Notes under the pieces: generated by a model | Database searches by the model: none | What the model saw: only the letters and a program-made list of their open reading frames with translations | Told to the model about the DNA's origin: nothing | Translations under genes and position numbers: made by a program | Assembly (NCBI GenBank): GCA_014529385.2 | Contig: CM043971.1 | Location: 60,716,709 to 60,780,708, forward strand | DNA length: 64,000 nt | Source of the DNA: Adiantum capillus-veneris | Lineage: Eukaryota; Streptophyta; Polypodiopsida; Polypodiales; Pteridaceae | Reading direction: 5' to 3' | Shown here: positions 32,322 through 42,507 of the stretch, piece by piece | How the letters are laid out: every line of letters begins with the position of its first letter | Numbering within the stretch: the first letter of the stretch is position 1

Positions 32322-35263
32322 TCATAATTCGTGTTCCTCTCTCCATTCAAATGTGGGTTTGTTTGCTAGCTTGTGCAAAGGTGCAATAGCTTCCGCTAGA
32401 AGGTGAATGAAACGAGACATGTACCTTACTTTGTGGTTGAAAGTCGTGAGCTCCTTGGTTTTCGTTGGTGGTTGTAGTGACAAAAGAGCATTTACTTTTG
32501 ATGGATCCACTTGAATTCCTTGCAAAGAAACCACATGACCTAGCAATACCACTTGTGACTCTGCAATGTGACACTTCTCAGGATTAAGTTGTCCCCCAAA
32601 TTGATGAAGCCTCCTAAGCCCCTCCTCAACTTTTTGGCAATGAAGTCTTTGGCTACTATAGATACAGAAGTCATCCATAAAAACCCTAATTGACTTTCCA
32701 AAGAAGGGCTGAAAGACAAGAGTTGTAAACCTTATAAAGGTACTAGGAGCATTTGTGAGCCCAAATGGCATCACTCTATAGGCAAAGCAACCCCAAGGTG
32801 TGATGAAAGTGGTTTTTAACTGATCTTCTTCTGCTATTCTGATTTGAAAATAGCCTGAATACCCATCACACACTGTGTAACATTCATAGCCGGCTACTTC
32901 GTTTAAGATTTCATCTTGGAAAGGACGAGGAAAATGATCCCTCTTTGTTGCAGCATTGAGCGGTTTGTAGTCAACACAGACCCTCCATTTTTTGTTCTTT
33001 TTAGGGGTTACTACAATTGGGGACACCCACTCAGAGTTAGACACAGGGTAAATGAAAACAGCTTTGAAGAGTCGGTTAACCTCTGTCAAAAGTGCCTCTT
33101 GTTGTATTTTTCCTAGGCGCCTTAGCTTTTGAGCCGTAGGTTTAGTACCTGGTTTTAATTCTATGCCATGCTCTATAACATCCACACCTCCAATTTGTGA
33201 GTAATTAGTGATAAACAAATTGGGATACCTCTTGAGCATATCGATGTAGAATTGCTTCTCCTCAGGGGTAAGATCTTTTGCAAGCATCCTCTCAAAGTCT
33301 TCAAAATGCTTGTGGTCACCTTTGTCATCCTTTGTTTGCTCCTTTGTTGGGTCAACCTCTATTGATGGAGTTTTTGATGTGTTGAAGATGATTCCCATTA
33401 CCTCCAAAGATGATTCTTCTTCGCTATTAGATGTAGTGGTTGAACTTTCCTCGTCGCTTGAGCCAAAACTCTCTTCACTTTCTTCATCAGCCGTGGTCTC
33501 ATAGTTGATGTCAAGTTGCTTTCCTTCATGCCAATCGTATACTACATGTTGCCCCTTTTTGAGAATCAATTGTCCTCGTCCCCATTTTTGATCTACATTC
33601 ATAGCAATGAGCCAAGGCCTCCCTAGGATGATGGGATAGCCCTCCCCCTTGGCTGGCATAACATACATGTCCACACATGAATCTATATTACATACAGAAA
33701 CTTTTACATTCTCGATGATCCCTAGGCACTTCACACTTGCATTGTTGGCCAGCCTAGCTTGACAATTAGAGGATTTAGTGATTTCAAGCCCTAGTCTATT
33801 CATGGCTCTTTCCGTGATCACACACATTTGTGCTCCACCATCAACATACACATTGGATACCTTCCTACCCCTTACATAAGCATCTACAATAGGTTCCACA
33901 TCTTGTTGTGGCTTTGAAGTCAATGCCTTTATTGTCACCTTTTCTTTCTTTCTTGGGAGTCTTGTGCTTACAAGTTTGGACCAGCGCCTTCTCACCTTGG
34001 GTGATAGATGTAGGAGTTGAGGCCAAGAAATATTGGGCTTTTGAGTTTGCAGACTTTCTAAGATGTTGTAGGGTTCCATATTCTTTCCTAATGGAAAATC
34101 GTTGATGCCGATCTCCCTTCGCCTTGATATCTGCTTCTTACCTCCTTCCTCCTTCTTTGACTTTTTCTTCCTCTTCTTCCTTGCAGGTTCTGACTCTTCA
34201 TTCCTTGTGTCTTCATCCTTGTTGTGTGCTCTTGTGCGCTTTTCTGCTTGCATAACATCAAAATGTATAGGGCTCACCTCTATCTCCTCTTCCAGCTTTA
34301 TGATGTTTACTCCTCTCTCTTCCTCCACTGGTGGGACAAGAGGGATGTTTGCCACTGGAGGTGGTGGTGGTCGACGAAGAATTTGTGGGGCTTGAGCATG
34401 ATCTTGCTGCACCATGAGCGGAGGGGGTCTAGGAGGGTATATGTCCCCTGGAACCCTTCGAGGGTGAGGGAAATTATACATGCCATGACCAACTTCGTCA
34501 CAATTCCAGCATCTCAACTCTTGTGCTTGACGTTGTTGATTGCGATTCCCTTCTCTTGGTTGTCGTTGTTGGGGTAGGCCCTGCACTAGATTCAAGGTGA
34601 GACTCTCTAGTTGTTGAGTTAATCTTTGCAAGATCTCTTGTTGTGATCCTTCCCCTATTTGTGAAGTTTGGGCAAGAGAGCCCCTAACTTGTGCTCCCAT
34701 GCTTGGTGAAGAATCCCTCTCAATGAATTCATTTAGGTCCCTTGTTCTATGTGCTTGAAAATTTAACTTCTTGAATTTGACCATGGTCACCTCACGTGCT
34801 TCCTCAAATGTTGATGGGAATTTTAACTCTACCTTGGTCTTCAAAATTGGATACAAGCTAGCCATGAACCTATCTTTCTTTAGAAATTTTGGTGCACCAC
34901 CTTGGTTTTGTAAGGTAGCCTCCCATCTATCCCATAGGTTAAGAAAAACAGCCTCATAAGATGGGTAGTCTTCAAGGAATACCTGTTTATGTTGAAGTAG
35001 ACACTTCCAAAGACCCTCTGGAGTATCTCCTTGCCCAAATTTGGCAAGAAAAACTGCACGTAGCCTCTCCCAATTGGTTTTGTTTTGAGGTTGCAAGGCC
35101 TCGTACATGCCTTAGCCTCCCCTTTGAGAACGAGTGGAAAAGCACGCATCTTTACCTCTTCTTGATCTCTCCCAGAGATGAGGTGTGCCATCTCCAAATT
35201 ATCCAGAAATTCTTGTGCATCCTCACCATTTTTAGAATGAAAGGTAGGAAAAGTGCTTGACAT
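32322..35263 (-). pseudogene. gag-pol: gag-protease-RT of element 4
   Basis: The probable gag ATG is at 35261-35263 (MSSTFPTF…GEDAQEFLDNLEMA). A frameshift near 35110 moves the frame to the long ORF 32322-35108 (928 codons). That ORF contains the rest of Gag (FLKKDRFMASLYPILK), a knuckle whose last Cys is Phe (CWNCDEVGHGMYNF), a basic KKRKKKSKKEEGGKK patch, the protease YVDGGAQMCVITE and ILGRPWL, and RT with KWRVCVDYKPLNAATKR, CDGYSGYFQI, MPFGLTNAP and catalytic FMDDFCIYS (about 32670). Gag and Pol share one frame, as in element 3. Confidence 0.9.
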
Positions 35264-35316
35264 TTTTACAATACAAGGAGGCTTGCGTAGCACAAAGTTT
35301 TGACTATGATGAGTGA

Positions 35317-35523
35317 TCACATCAAAATGAAAATATATACATCAAGTGTTAGTTCATAATTTATCATAGGCAAAATAAAAGGGTAGGCATTAATTTCATT
35401 AAGGCGAGTGGGTCCAAAAATTCTCCTAATGGTTGCTTGAAATCTAAATTTTATAGCAATTATGATGTGCACAGATTGACGAGCTATGGGTGTATAAGGA
35501 GAAGCAACTCCAGGTTGGTTCAT
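35317..35523 (-). CDS. small leader ORF, beta type, element 4 (68 aa)
   Basis: ATG at 35521-35523. Closely matches 21826-22038 of element 2: PIARQ, HIII, FQ..IRRI.GP.RL.EIN, PFILP and LDVY.FIL. It ends 54 bp before the gag ATG. Intact although the neighbouring gag is frameshifted. Function unknown. Confidence 0.58.
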   Translation of the reverse strand: MNQPGVASPYTPIARQSVHIIIAIKFRFQATIRRIFGPTRLNEINAYPFILPMINYELTLDVYIFILM

Positions 35524-35606
35524 GTGACAATGTGTTCTCCTTTTTCTTTCTCTTGAAGAAAGTTTCCTTTGAGTGGATCGCTATCTAAGCGCCTCTTGTC
35601 CCTGCC

Positions 35607-35819
35607 TCAAAACAAAATAAAAACATGGACATCAAATGAATCATCATAATTAATGAATGGAAGAATGATGGGATTTGGAGATGCCAAGATCTCACCAAGT
35701 CTTTCTGCTCCAAACATAAAAACAATGCGTTGTTGGTAAAAAAATATGCGATCTACACAAATGTTAATTCTGATGCGTTGTGAAAAATGAAAAGCATATG
35801 GTGCAGCTCTATTGTTCAT
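35607..35819 (-). CDS. small leader ORF, alpha type, element 4 (70 aa)
   Basis: ATG at 35817-35819, giving an MNN start like the MDN and MDA starts of its relatives. Shares FHF, RI.IN, YQQR..FMFGA.R.GEILAS.NP.ILP.INY and FDVHVFILF with 21586-21804. It precedes the beta copy here, whereas in element 2 the beta copy comes first. Confidence 0.6.
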   Translation of the reverse strand: MNNRAAPYAFHFSQRIRINICVDRIFFYQQRIVFMFGAERLGEILASPNPIILPFINYDDSFDVHVFILF

Positions 35820-35837
35820 GAGGAGAATAGAAGGCAA

Positions 35838-35871
35838 TTAGGAAAGTTCCTCAGTGGCGGCACCACTTTTA
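35838..35871 (-). promoter_or_regulatory. primer-binding site region of element 4
   Basis: The minus strand reads GTGGTGCCGCCACTGAGGAA (about 35847-35866), five bases inside the LTR end. The TGGTGCC.CCACTGAGGA core is shared with element 3. Confidence 0.65.
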
Positions 35872-36311
35872 TGAGAGCGGATTTTTTGAGATGGGGCTTA
35901 ACTCAAGGCTCCCACTAGACAACCACTCCGTGAGACCCTACACACGCATATTTCTTAGGGGCACCACCCTCTTTTATGGAGAAAGAAGGAAACCAAAATA
36001 AACCATATACAACACACACACACTTACACCTTCCTTATGTGCTTCAACACAAAATGCCCTTCAACCATTCAACACACACTCCTTAAGCAATCCCTTTGAA
36101 CACTGCACAAACTCACATGCAAAGATTTACCTTCACCATATAAGTGCTCATATACTTCTAAGAAAAGCAAGCACACAACCTCAAAACTCAAAACACCATA
36201 ATGCACAAATACTTGACAACTCCTTTCCTTTCCCAAAAGAAGAGACTACTTACACACATAAGGCGGCATGCATAGAGAGCTCTTCTCCATCTATGCAGCC
36301 CCAAGACTTAC
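35872..36311 (-). repeat. 5' LTR of element 4, inner segment
   Basis: Begins TGAGAGCGG on the plus strand beside the primer site and runs to the insertion point of element 3, ending in CTTAC (36307-36311), one copy of element 3's target-site duplication. Continues at 46249. Confidence 0.8.
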
Positions 36312-36894
36312 TGATAGCAGGAAAAAGAGCAGTGCAATCGGGTGACCTCTGTACTCGTGCACACTCCACAAACCACGCCTCATGCAAACAAGCAAAGAAC
36401 AAAACAAAGGGGGCACCACACTAAATTAAGAGGTTTAGGGACCTCACACATAGTGCACATAGGCAAGTGAGACTTCTGGCATTATGGTGGCATCAAAACA
36501 TATGGCAAAACACATAGAAACGAAGCTTAGGGACCTTATGTAGCATATATATACACAAGACATCAGCTTAACAATACAACGACATCTGATCATACATAAC
36601 AAGGATATAGCGAAGCAAGCCAAGGATGGCATAACCCCTTGTCAAAAACAATCAACCCAGCAAGTAGGTATGATCCTACTAGCAACACATTAATACCATA
36701 GAGAATGATGGCGAGGATGGTGACCATGGAGCATGAGAGAAGACTCCTTATTTAGGTTTTAGGGCTAGTAATGTAGCATACTAGAGGGAGAGAGAGTAGA
36801 GCTCCATCCATAGCTCCTCGTTGTGAGCAATGTCGTCATAGCTTCGTTGCTTGGTGAAGTGGGTGAAGTGTTGGTTTTGAGTGAGAGAAGGCCT

Positions 36895-36905
36895 CCTTAT
36901 ATAGG
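36895..36905 (-). promoter_or_regulatory. candidate TATA box, 3' LTR of element 3
   Basis: CCTATATAAGG on the minus strand, conserved in the 5' LTR at 45327-45337. Confidence 0.6.
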
Positions 36906-37404
36906 TTTCTGAGAGGGTTTAGGATTAGAGATAAACATGATTAAATCCGCTGATTGGGGTTACTTTTTGCTTAGGGTGGTCAACAGATTGAGGTGACCTG
37001 ATATGTCACCATCAAGATATTCTCTAGAGTGATGTGAGAGGGGAGGGTAAATGCTGATTTTTCTGATTGTGACACATGGGGATAAGGCCTTGACCAGCAT
37101 TTAAGAGCAAGTAAGGTGGCTGTTGAAACTGGAGGTTCTGCACATGTCAGGGGGGGACCTGCGAGGGGGGGGGGGTGGCAGGTGGGTCCTCCTGAATATC
37201 AAATTCTCAAAAAATCCTCAACCATGGCTTCTTTTGACATGTGTTCTTTGAAAAAATCAGCATGTCTCTTTTCAACTCAAAAGTCTTTATCCCTGTTGAC
37301 TCACCTTTACCATAAGATTTTCCCCTTTTCTCCTCCTGTAACTGCATTGTTGATGCCCAATCACTGCTTCTAGTAATAGTGAACTGTTACCTATCAAATA
37401 CTTA

Positions 37405-37530
37405 TGGTACAGTAAAAAATATTTACCATGGGTAAAAAAAGTTACTGTAGGTAAAAAGTGATTTGTATTTACCATGTAGGTGAAAAATATTTACTGTAGG
37501 TAAAAAATATTTACTGTCGGTAAAAAAGTG
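37405..37530. repeat. short degenerate repeats in LTR of element 3
   Basis: At least five variants of a GGTAAAAAATATTTACTGTA-like unit of about 20-24 bp, also present at about 45838-45962 in the other LTR. They lie upstream of the TATA box on the element's strand, where enhancer repeats are expected. Confidence 0.7.
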
Positions 37531-37812
37531 AAAATGGAGTATGTTGTGCTGTGAGTCCACACGAACATCCTCGTGTAAATTTCACTAGAAATTCACACCT
37601 AGAATGGGCTATTCTGTAAGATATAGGTTGTAGGCATGCATAAGAGCTCATTCCCACGTATCTTCTGTCCATGCCACTTTTTACTCTTTGGTGCTTGTGA
37701 AGTAGATTTTTCTTCTCTTTCGAGATCCCTTGGACTAGAGTATCCTCATCTCCCCAACAACTGACTGTGCCTTTATTGCATCTTCAGAAGGGGTCCTAAA
37801 AACCACGCATCA

Positions 37813-37830
37813 TATAGCCCTCCCCCTTAA
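37813..37830 (-). promoter_or_regulatory. polypurine tract of element 3
   Basis: The minus strand reads TTAAGGGGGAGGGCTATA immediately before the LTR start TGATGCG. Confidence 0.85.
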
Positions 37831-38061
37831 GCTAGAGGTATTTGATGCCTCTAGCTGTAGGTTGTGCTACACTAGGGTTCTCTTGAATACTTACCCACCT
37901 GGTACCAATTGAATTTGCCATGTTACTGCTTTCTTGGCTGATGCACCCTATTTAGTCCTTTCTGATGAATAATTGTATCCATCCATGACTAACAACTGGT
38001 CTCCTAGACCCTTGAAAGCCATACCCCATCCATTGTGAATATCCGCTTTCACTGGGAGCAT

Positions 38062-38130
38062 TCTCTTTTTTTCTTTTTTTCTTCTCTTTTTTTCCTTTTT
38101 TTTTTTGTCTTCTCTTTTTTTTTTTTTTTT
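38062..38130 (-). repeat. second purine-rich tract, 3' region of element 3
   Basis: About 70 bp of A/G on the sense strand, starting 28 bp after the integrase stop, like 29888-29952 in element 4. Confidence 0.7.
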
Positions 38131-38157
38131 GAAACGACTATGTACATGATTGTTACC

Positions 38158-40374
38158 TTAGTTGGAGCTCGAATATGATGAGCTCTCCTCTGAACCATCC
38201 TTAGCATTGATTTCACCAGCATATGGCTGTGAAAGACGACATTGGTAGGCCTTCAATCGCCAACCATTTACCGGGGTCTGATGTACCTTACCATCTAGGT
38301 CACCTAGTTGGTAACTACCATTTGAGAACCTCTGTATCACTACAAAAGGGCCTTCCCACTTAAGCAAGAACTTACCATCCTTCCTGCGATTAAAGCGATT
38401 GTCGTATCTGAGCACTAAAGAACCTTCCTTGATACCTTTCTTGACAAGGTTGCGATTGAACTTCTTTCGTTTCTTCTCTGCCTGGGCTGCATAGTACTTC
38501 ACTGCTGACTCTCGATCTAGCCCTAACCTCTCCAAATCGATGATTCTTCCTTCCACCTGCTTCTCTTGACTATCCTCTTGATGTGCTTTTAGAACTCGGA
38601 GGCTCGCTAGCTCCACTTCTATAGGCAATAGTGCCTCTTGCCCGTAAACCAAGTGAAAAGGTGTATACCCCAAGGATGTTTTAAAGGATGTTCTGTAGGC
38701 CCAAAGTGCTGCATATAGGTGTTTTTCCCATGCCGTAGGATGTAAATGCACTTGCTTAGTGATGATTTTACATATAAGACCATTTACCTTTTCCACAAGA
38801 CCATTGCACTGAGGGTAGTATGGTGTAGAGTGCCTGCGCTTGATTTTTAACTTGCTCATCAATTGCCCGACTAAATCAGCTCGAAATTCTGGTCCCTTAT
38901 CCGAGAGAATCTCCAAAGGTGTGCCAAAACGGAAACAAAGGCATTCAAAAATGAAATCACTCACGTCCTTGGCTGTGATGCGCTTTGTGGGACAAGCTTC
39001 TGCCCATCTGGTCATGTACTCCACCCCCATAATGATGTATTCCTTCCCTGATTGAGTGCAAGGTAGTGGCCTTTTTGCATCTATCCCCCATTTTTCAAAT
39101 GGCCCATAGGTTTTGATTGGATGCTGATTTTCATGGGTAAGACGCCTTGGTCCAGCTTTTTGGCAAACCTCACATGTGCGGCACCAATGTCGTACATCTC
39201 GATGGAGGCTTGGCCACGTGAACCCTGCTTGTAAAATCTTTCTGCTAGTAATCTCTTGTGCAAAGTGGCCACCACACACACCTTCATGACAACTAAACAA
39301 AATATCCTTTATCTCTTGGGATGCAGGAACTCTCCTTAAGACAACATCTTTCCCTCTACAATACAAGTCCTCATTCACTAAGCTATAGCTGGTAGCCTTT
39401 TTTGCCAACCACCTACGTTCACTTTTACTCATACCAGAGGGTGCTTCACAATGCTCAAGAAAGTAAAGTAAATCATGCAGCTCCTCCTTTCCCTGGTATA
39501 AAGGACTTTTCACAAGGATAGCACCTACTATGAGAGTTTGTAGTTCTTCACCTGCTAAGGCATCTGCTTCTCGATTTTGATCTCTAGGTACAAAGTGCAC
39601 TCGAACTTCTTTAAAACCCTTCAACAAGGCCTTTGCTTCCCTCATCTTAACAGACAATTTGTCATTTTTATAGGCCCATACACCAACCATTTGCTTAACA
39701 ATCAACATGGAGTCACCAAAAACATTTAGCTTTGTGATGCCCTGAGAAAGACAACATTGCAACCCTAAAACAAGGGCATGGTACTCAGCCTCATTGCTAG
39801 AATGAACCTCTTTTAGATGAAACCCTTTTGCAAAGATCTTCTCCTTCTCTGGACCTAATATTACTATGCCTGCTGATGCCTTGTCTTTGGTCCTCTTGTA
39901 AGCCCCATCAAAATACAGACTGCGTGCTCCCAGTAGAACTTCAGGATCCGGGATAGGCGGTACCTTACTAGGTGCCTCTTTCTTGGCCTTCTCATAACAC
40001 CTTTGTGTGAGGACATCTGCCAAACAAGCACGGGTGGAATCCTCTACTTGTAGTGTGTAGTCAAACTCTTGAAGCTGCACCACCCACTTTGCTATTCTTT
40101 GAGACAATTCCATGTGTTGTAGGGCATATGGAAAAACCTCCTCAGTTGTGATCACCACAAATTGTCTCGGAAGTAAGTAAGCCCGAAACTTCTCCACTGT
40201 AAACTTAAGAGCTAGCACCAATTGCTCAGTTGCGCTGAAACCCTTTTCAATAGCTGTCATCACTCTACTAGAGAAGTATACTGGTCTCATGAGAGATGTC
40301 TTTGGGTCTTTTTGCATCAAGACAGCTCCTAGAGCTTCTAGACCTACACTAGGATTTACATAGAATAATTCACC
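38158..40374 (-). CDS. pol: RNase H (two domains) and integrase part of element 3 pol
   Basis: This frame continues in phase from the RT ORF after a TAG at 40375-40377. It holds the RT-linked RNase H (RPVYFSSRVM, KFRAYLLPRQFVVITTEE), the second RNase H domain (YFDGAYKRTKDKASAGIVIL, SNEAEYHALVLGL, GDSMLIVKQMVG, DQNREADALA) and integrase. Integrase shows HFAQ…HWCRTCEVCQ for zinc binding, KWGIDAKRPLP, ILSDKGPEF and NGLVEKVNG for the DDE triad, and the KWEGPFVVIQRFSNGSY C-terminal motif. No frameshift is present over about 730 codons. It ends in an acidic/Ser tail. Confidence 0.93.
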   Translation of the reverse strand, partial: GELFYVNPSVGLEALGAVLMQKDPKTSLMRPVYFSSRVMTAIEKGFSATEQLVLALKFTVEKFRAYLLPRQFVVITTEEVFPYALQHMELSQRIAKWVVQLQEFDYTLQVEDSTRACLADVLTQRCYEKAKKEAPSKVPPIPDPEVLLGARSLYFDGAYKRTKDKASAGIVILGPEKEKIFAKGFHLKEVHSSNEAEYHALVLGLQCCLSQGITKLNVFGDSMLIVKQMVGVWAYKNDKLSVKMREAKALLKGFKEVRVHFVPRDQNREADALAGEELQTLIVGAILVKSPLYQGKEELHDLLYFLEHCEAPSGMSKSERRWLAKKATSYSLVNEDLYCRGKDVVLRRVPASQEIKDILFSCHEGVCGGHFAQEITSRKILQAGFTWPSLHRDVRHWCRTCEVCQKAGPRRLTHENQHPIKTYGPFEKWGIDAKRPLPCTQSGKEYIIMGVEYMTRWAEACPTKRITAKDVSDFIFECLCFRFGTPLEILSDKGPEFRADLVGQLMSKLKIKRRHSTPYYPQCNGLVEKVNGLICKIITKQVHLHPTAWEKHLYAALWAYRTSFKTSLGYTPFHLVYGQEALLPIEVELASLRVLKAHQEDSQEKQVEGRIIDLERLGLDRESAVKYYAAQAEKKRKKFNRNLVKKGIKEGSLVLRYDNRFNRRKDGKFLLKWEGPFVVIQRFSNGSYQLGDLDGKVHQTPVNGWRLKAYQCRLSQPYAGEINAKDGSEESSSYSSSN

Positions 40375-42507
40375 CTATGTGGGTTGTAGGACGACAGGCA
40401 ATGAGCTCAAAATGGTTTTAACTTCTTGAAAGCACCTTTCACCCTTCTCACTCCATGTCAATGTAGTGTGTTTAGTGAGCTGCTGCAAAGGATAGAATGC
40501 CTGAGAAAGGAGATGTATGAATCGTCCCATGTAGCGAACCTTTTGAATGAAGGAGACTAGTTGCTTCACGTTTGAAGGAGTAGGTAAAGCTAACAATGTC
40601 TTTACCTTTTCAGGGTCAGCCTCAATACCATCTTGAGACACAACATGGCCTAGTAGAGTGACCTTGCTCTCACCTATGTGGCACTTGTCTTTATTCAATT
40701 GCCCACCCAATTGGGCCAGACGGGTGAAACCTTCATCAACCTTGGACAGATGTACTTCCCTAGAGCTGTAAATGCAAAAATCATCAATGAAGACTCGTAT
40801 GGACTTACCAAAGTAAGGTTGAAACACCAAGTTCATAAACCTCTGGAAAGTAGCTGGGGCATTAGTTAAACCAAAAGGAATAACTCTATAAGCAAAACAC
40901 CCCCAAGGTGTTATGAAGGTAGTCTTTCTTTGGTCTTCATCTGCAATTTTGATTTGGAAGTAGCCTGAGTACCCATCACACACTGTGTACCTTTCATGAC
41001 TAGCCACTTCATTTAGTATTTCATCTTGAAAAGGCAAAGGAAAATGGTCCCTTTTTGTGGCTGCGTTTAGAGGCTTGTAATCCACACATACCCTCCACTT
41101 CCCATTTTTCTTTGGTGCTACCACAACTGGAGACACCCACTCAGAATCTTCCACTGGGTAGATAAATCTTGCCTTGAGTAATCTTTTTACTTCTTTTAAG
41201 AGTGCATCTTGTTGCACTAGCCCTAATCTCCTTAGCCTTTGCACCACTGGTTTGGCACCTTCCTTTAATTGGATATGGTGTTGGGTTACTGTCACTCCTT
41301 TAATGTGCTCGTAATCAGTTATAAAGAGGCCAGCATGCTTCTTTAGTACCTGCAAATAGGGTTCTCTCTCTTCTTCTAGTAGGTCCTTAGCTAGCATCTC
41401 CTCTAAGCCTGTGGCTTCTTCCTTGTTTAGAGAGTCTTGACCACCTTCTCCTTCTGGGTTTCGCAGTATTATACCCATGACTTCCAAAGAGCTAGCATCC
41501 TCCTCAGATGACTCATCCTCAGATGAAGAGCAGCTGATTGTGCTCCATTCATCCATAGAAGTCTCCATCTCTAGGTCTTGTTGTCTACCCTGCTTCATGT
41601 CATACACAATTTTTTGTTGCTTGCTACCTACATTATGATTTGGTCGCAACTCAAGGGAACCTGTCTCCCAATCTTGCCTAGCTTTCATAGACATAAGCCA
41701 AGGTCTTCTAAGGATTAGCGGATAGCCCTCCCCCTTAGGTGGGATCACATAAGCATCAATTGAGATTGCCACACCAAAAGCTGAAACCTTCACTCCATTA
41801 ACCTTTCCCACACAAGCCACCCTTACATTATTTGCCATCTTAGATTGTAAGGAAGTTTGCTCGTTTACTTCCAAACCCAACCTGTGCATTAATTTCTCTG
41901 TCATAACACAAATCTCGGCTCCACCATCTACGTACACATTGGAGACTCGCTGACTCTTAATCTCTGCATCAATGACTGGCACGATATCCTTCATGCCTCT
42001 TGCACTAATAGACCCAACTGACTTTGCCTTAGCCCTCCTGGTGCTAACCATCTTAGACCAGGTTCTACGCATCTTTGGGGAAAGGTGGAGGAGTTGCTGC
42101 CATGAAATCTTTGGTCCTTGCTTACTCACATCTGCTACCAGGTCGTAAGGTATGGATCCTACCCCAAGTGCAAAGTCTTCTACTCCTATGTGCCTCCTTG
42201 ACCTACTCTTCATTTTCTTGTCTCCTATCACTTGGGAGGAACCCTCATTCCCTTTATCCGGCTCTGAAGCTTCCATTTCATCAGTTCTTTGTCTCCTAAC
42301 TCTCTTTATTGGCATGGCAACAAATTCTTCCATTTTTTCTTTCCCTTTATCCTTACCATTGTCAAGACTTATGACAGAGACAGCCCTGTCCTCCCCTCGC
42401 GATGGTAGTGGAGGGATCTCTGCTGGTGCTTGTGGTGGTGGAGGAGGGGGTCTCAATATTTGGATTGGTGGAGCCACATGTGCATTTTGTCCATTCAGTG
42501 GCCTAGC
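40375..42507 (-). CDS. pol: protease and reverse transcriptase of element 3
   Basis: In phase with gag upstream (after a TGA at 42508-42510). A Pro-rich linker and an acidic/basic region precede the protease (VYVDGGAEICVMTEK, catalytic Asp coded at about 41928; distal motif LILRRPWL, where relatives have GRPWL). RT follows: RRLGLVQQDALLKEVKRLL, SEWVSPVVVAPKKN, CVDYKPLNAATKRDHFPLPF, CDGYSGYFQI, PFGLTNAPATFQRFM and catalytic FIDDFCIYS at about 40780-40791. All active-site residues are present. Ends at TAG 40375-40377 just before the RNase H frame. Confidence 0.94.
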   Translation of the reverse strand, partial: ARPLNGQNAHVAPPIQILRPPPPPPQAPAEIPPLPSRGEDRAVSVISLDNGKDKGKEKMEEFVAMPIKRVRRQRTDEMEASEPDKGNEGSSQVIGDKKMKSRSRRHIGVEDFALGVGSIPYDLVADVSKQGPKISWQQLLHLSPKMRRTWSKMVSTRRAKAKSVGSISARGMKDIVPVIDAEIKSQRVSNVYVDGGAEICVMTEKLMHRLGLEVNEQTSLQSKMANNVRVACVGKVNGVKVSAFGVAISIDAYVIPPKGEGYPLILRRPWLMSMKARQDWETGSLELRPNHNVGSKQQKIVYDMKQGRQQDLEMETSMDEWSTISCSSSEDESSEEDASSLEVMGIILRNPEGEGGQDSLNKEEATGLEEMLAKDLLEEEREPYLQVLKKHAGLFITDYEHIKGVTVTQHHIQLKEGAKPVVQRLRRLGLVQQDALLKEVKRLLKARFIYPVEDSEWVSPVVVAPKKNGKWRVCVDYKPLNAATKRDHFPLPFQDEILNEVASHERYTVCDGYSGYFQIKIADEDQRKTTFITPWGCFAYRVIPFGLTNAPATFQRFMNLVFQPYFGKSIRVFIDDFCIYSSREVHLSKVDEGFTRLAQLGGQLNKDKCHIGESKVTLLGHVVSQDGIEADPEKVKTLLALPTPSNVKQLVSFIQKVRYMGRFIHLLSQAFYPLQQLTKHTTLTWSEKGERCFQEVKTILSSLPVVLQPT

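Larger units (their letters stand above)
36312..37812 (-). repeat. 3' LTR of element 3 (1,501 bp)
   Basis: The minus strand starts TGATGCGTGGTTTTTAGG and ends CTGCTATCA. It includes a TATA-like CCTATATAAGG at 36895-36905, a G-run near 37157-37175 and a cluster of GGTAAAAAATATTTAC-type short repeats at about 37405-37530. Confidence 0.94.

Noticed and set aside
34224-34577. Plus-strand ORFs opposite gag-pol of element 4 and similar ones opposite elements 2 and 3
   Set aside because: Antisense shadows of well-supported pol frames.
36444-36632. 62-codon ORF repeated at 44862-45050 with Cys/Met-rich hydrophobic sequence
   Set aside because: Conserved only because it lies in the two LTRs of element 3; no evidence for translation.
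37116-37373. ORF in the LTR of element 3, repeated at 45548-45772
   Set aside because: Lies in the LTR; the frame changes with the length of the G run, so conservation as protein is unlikely.
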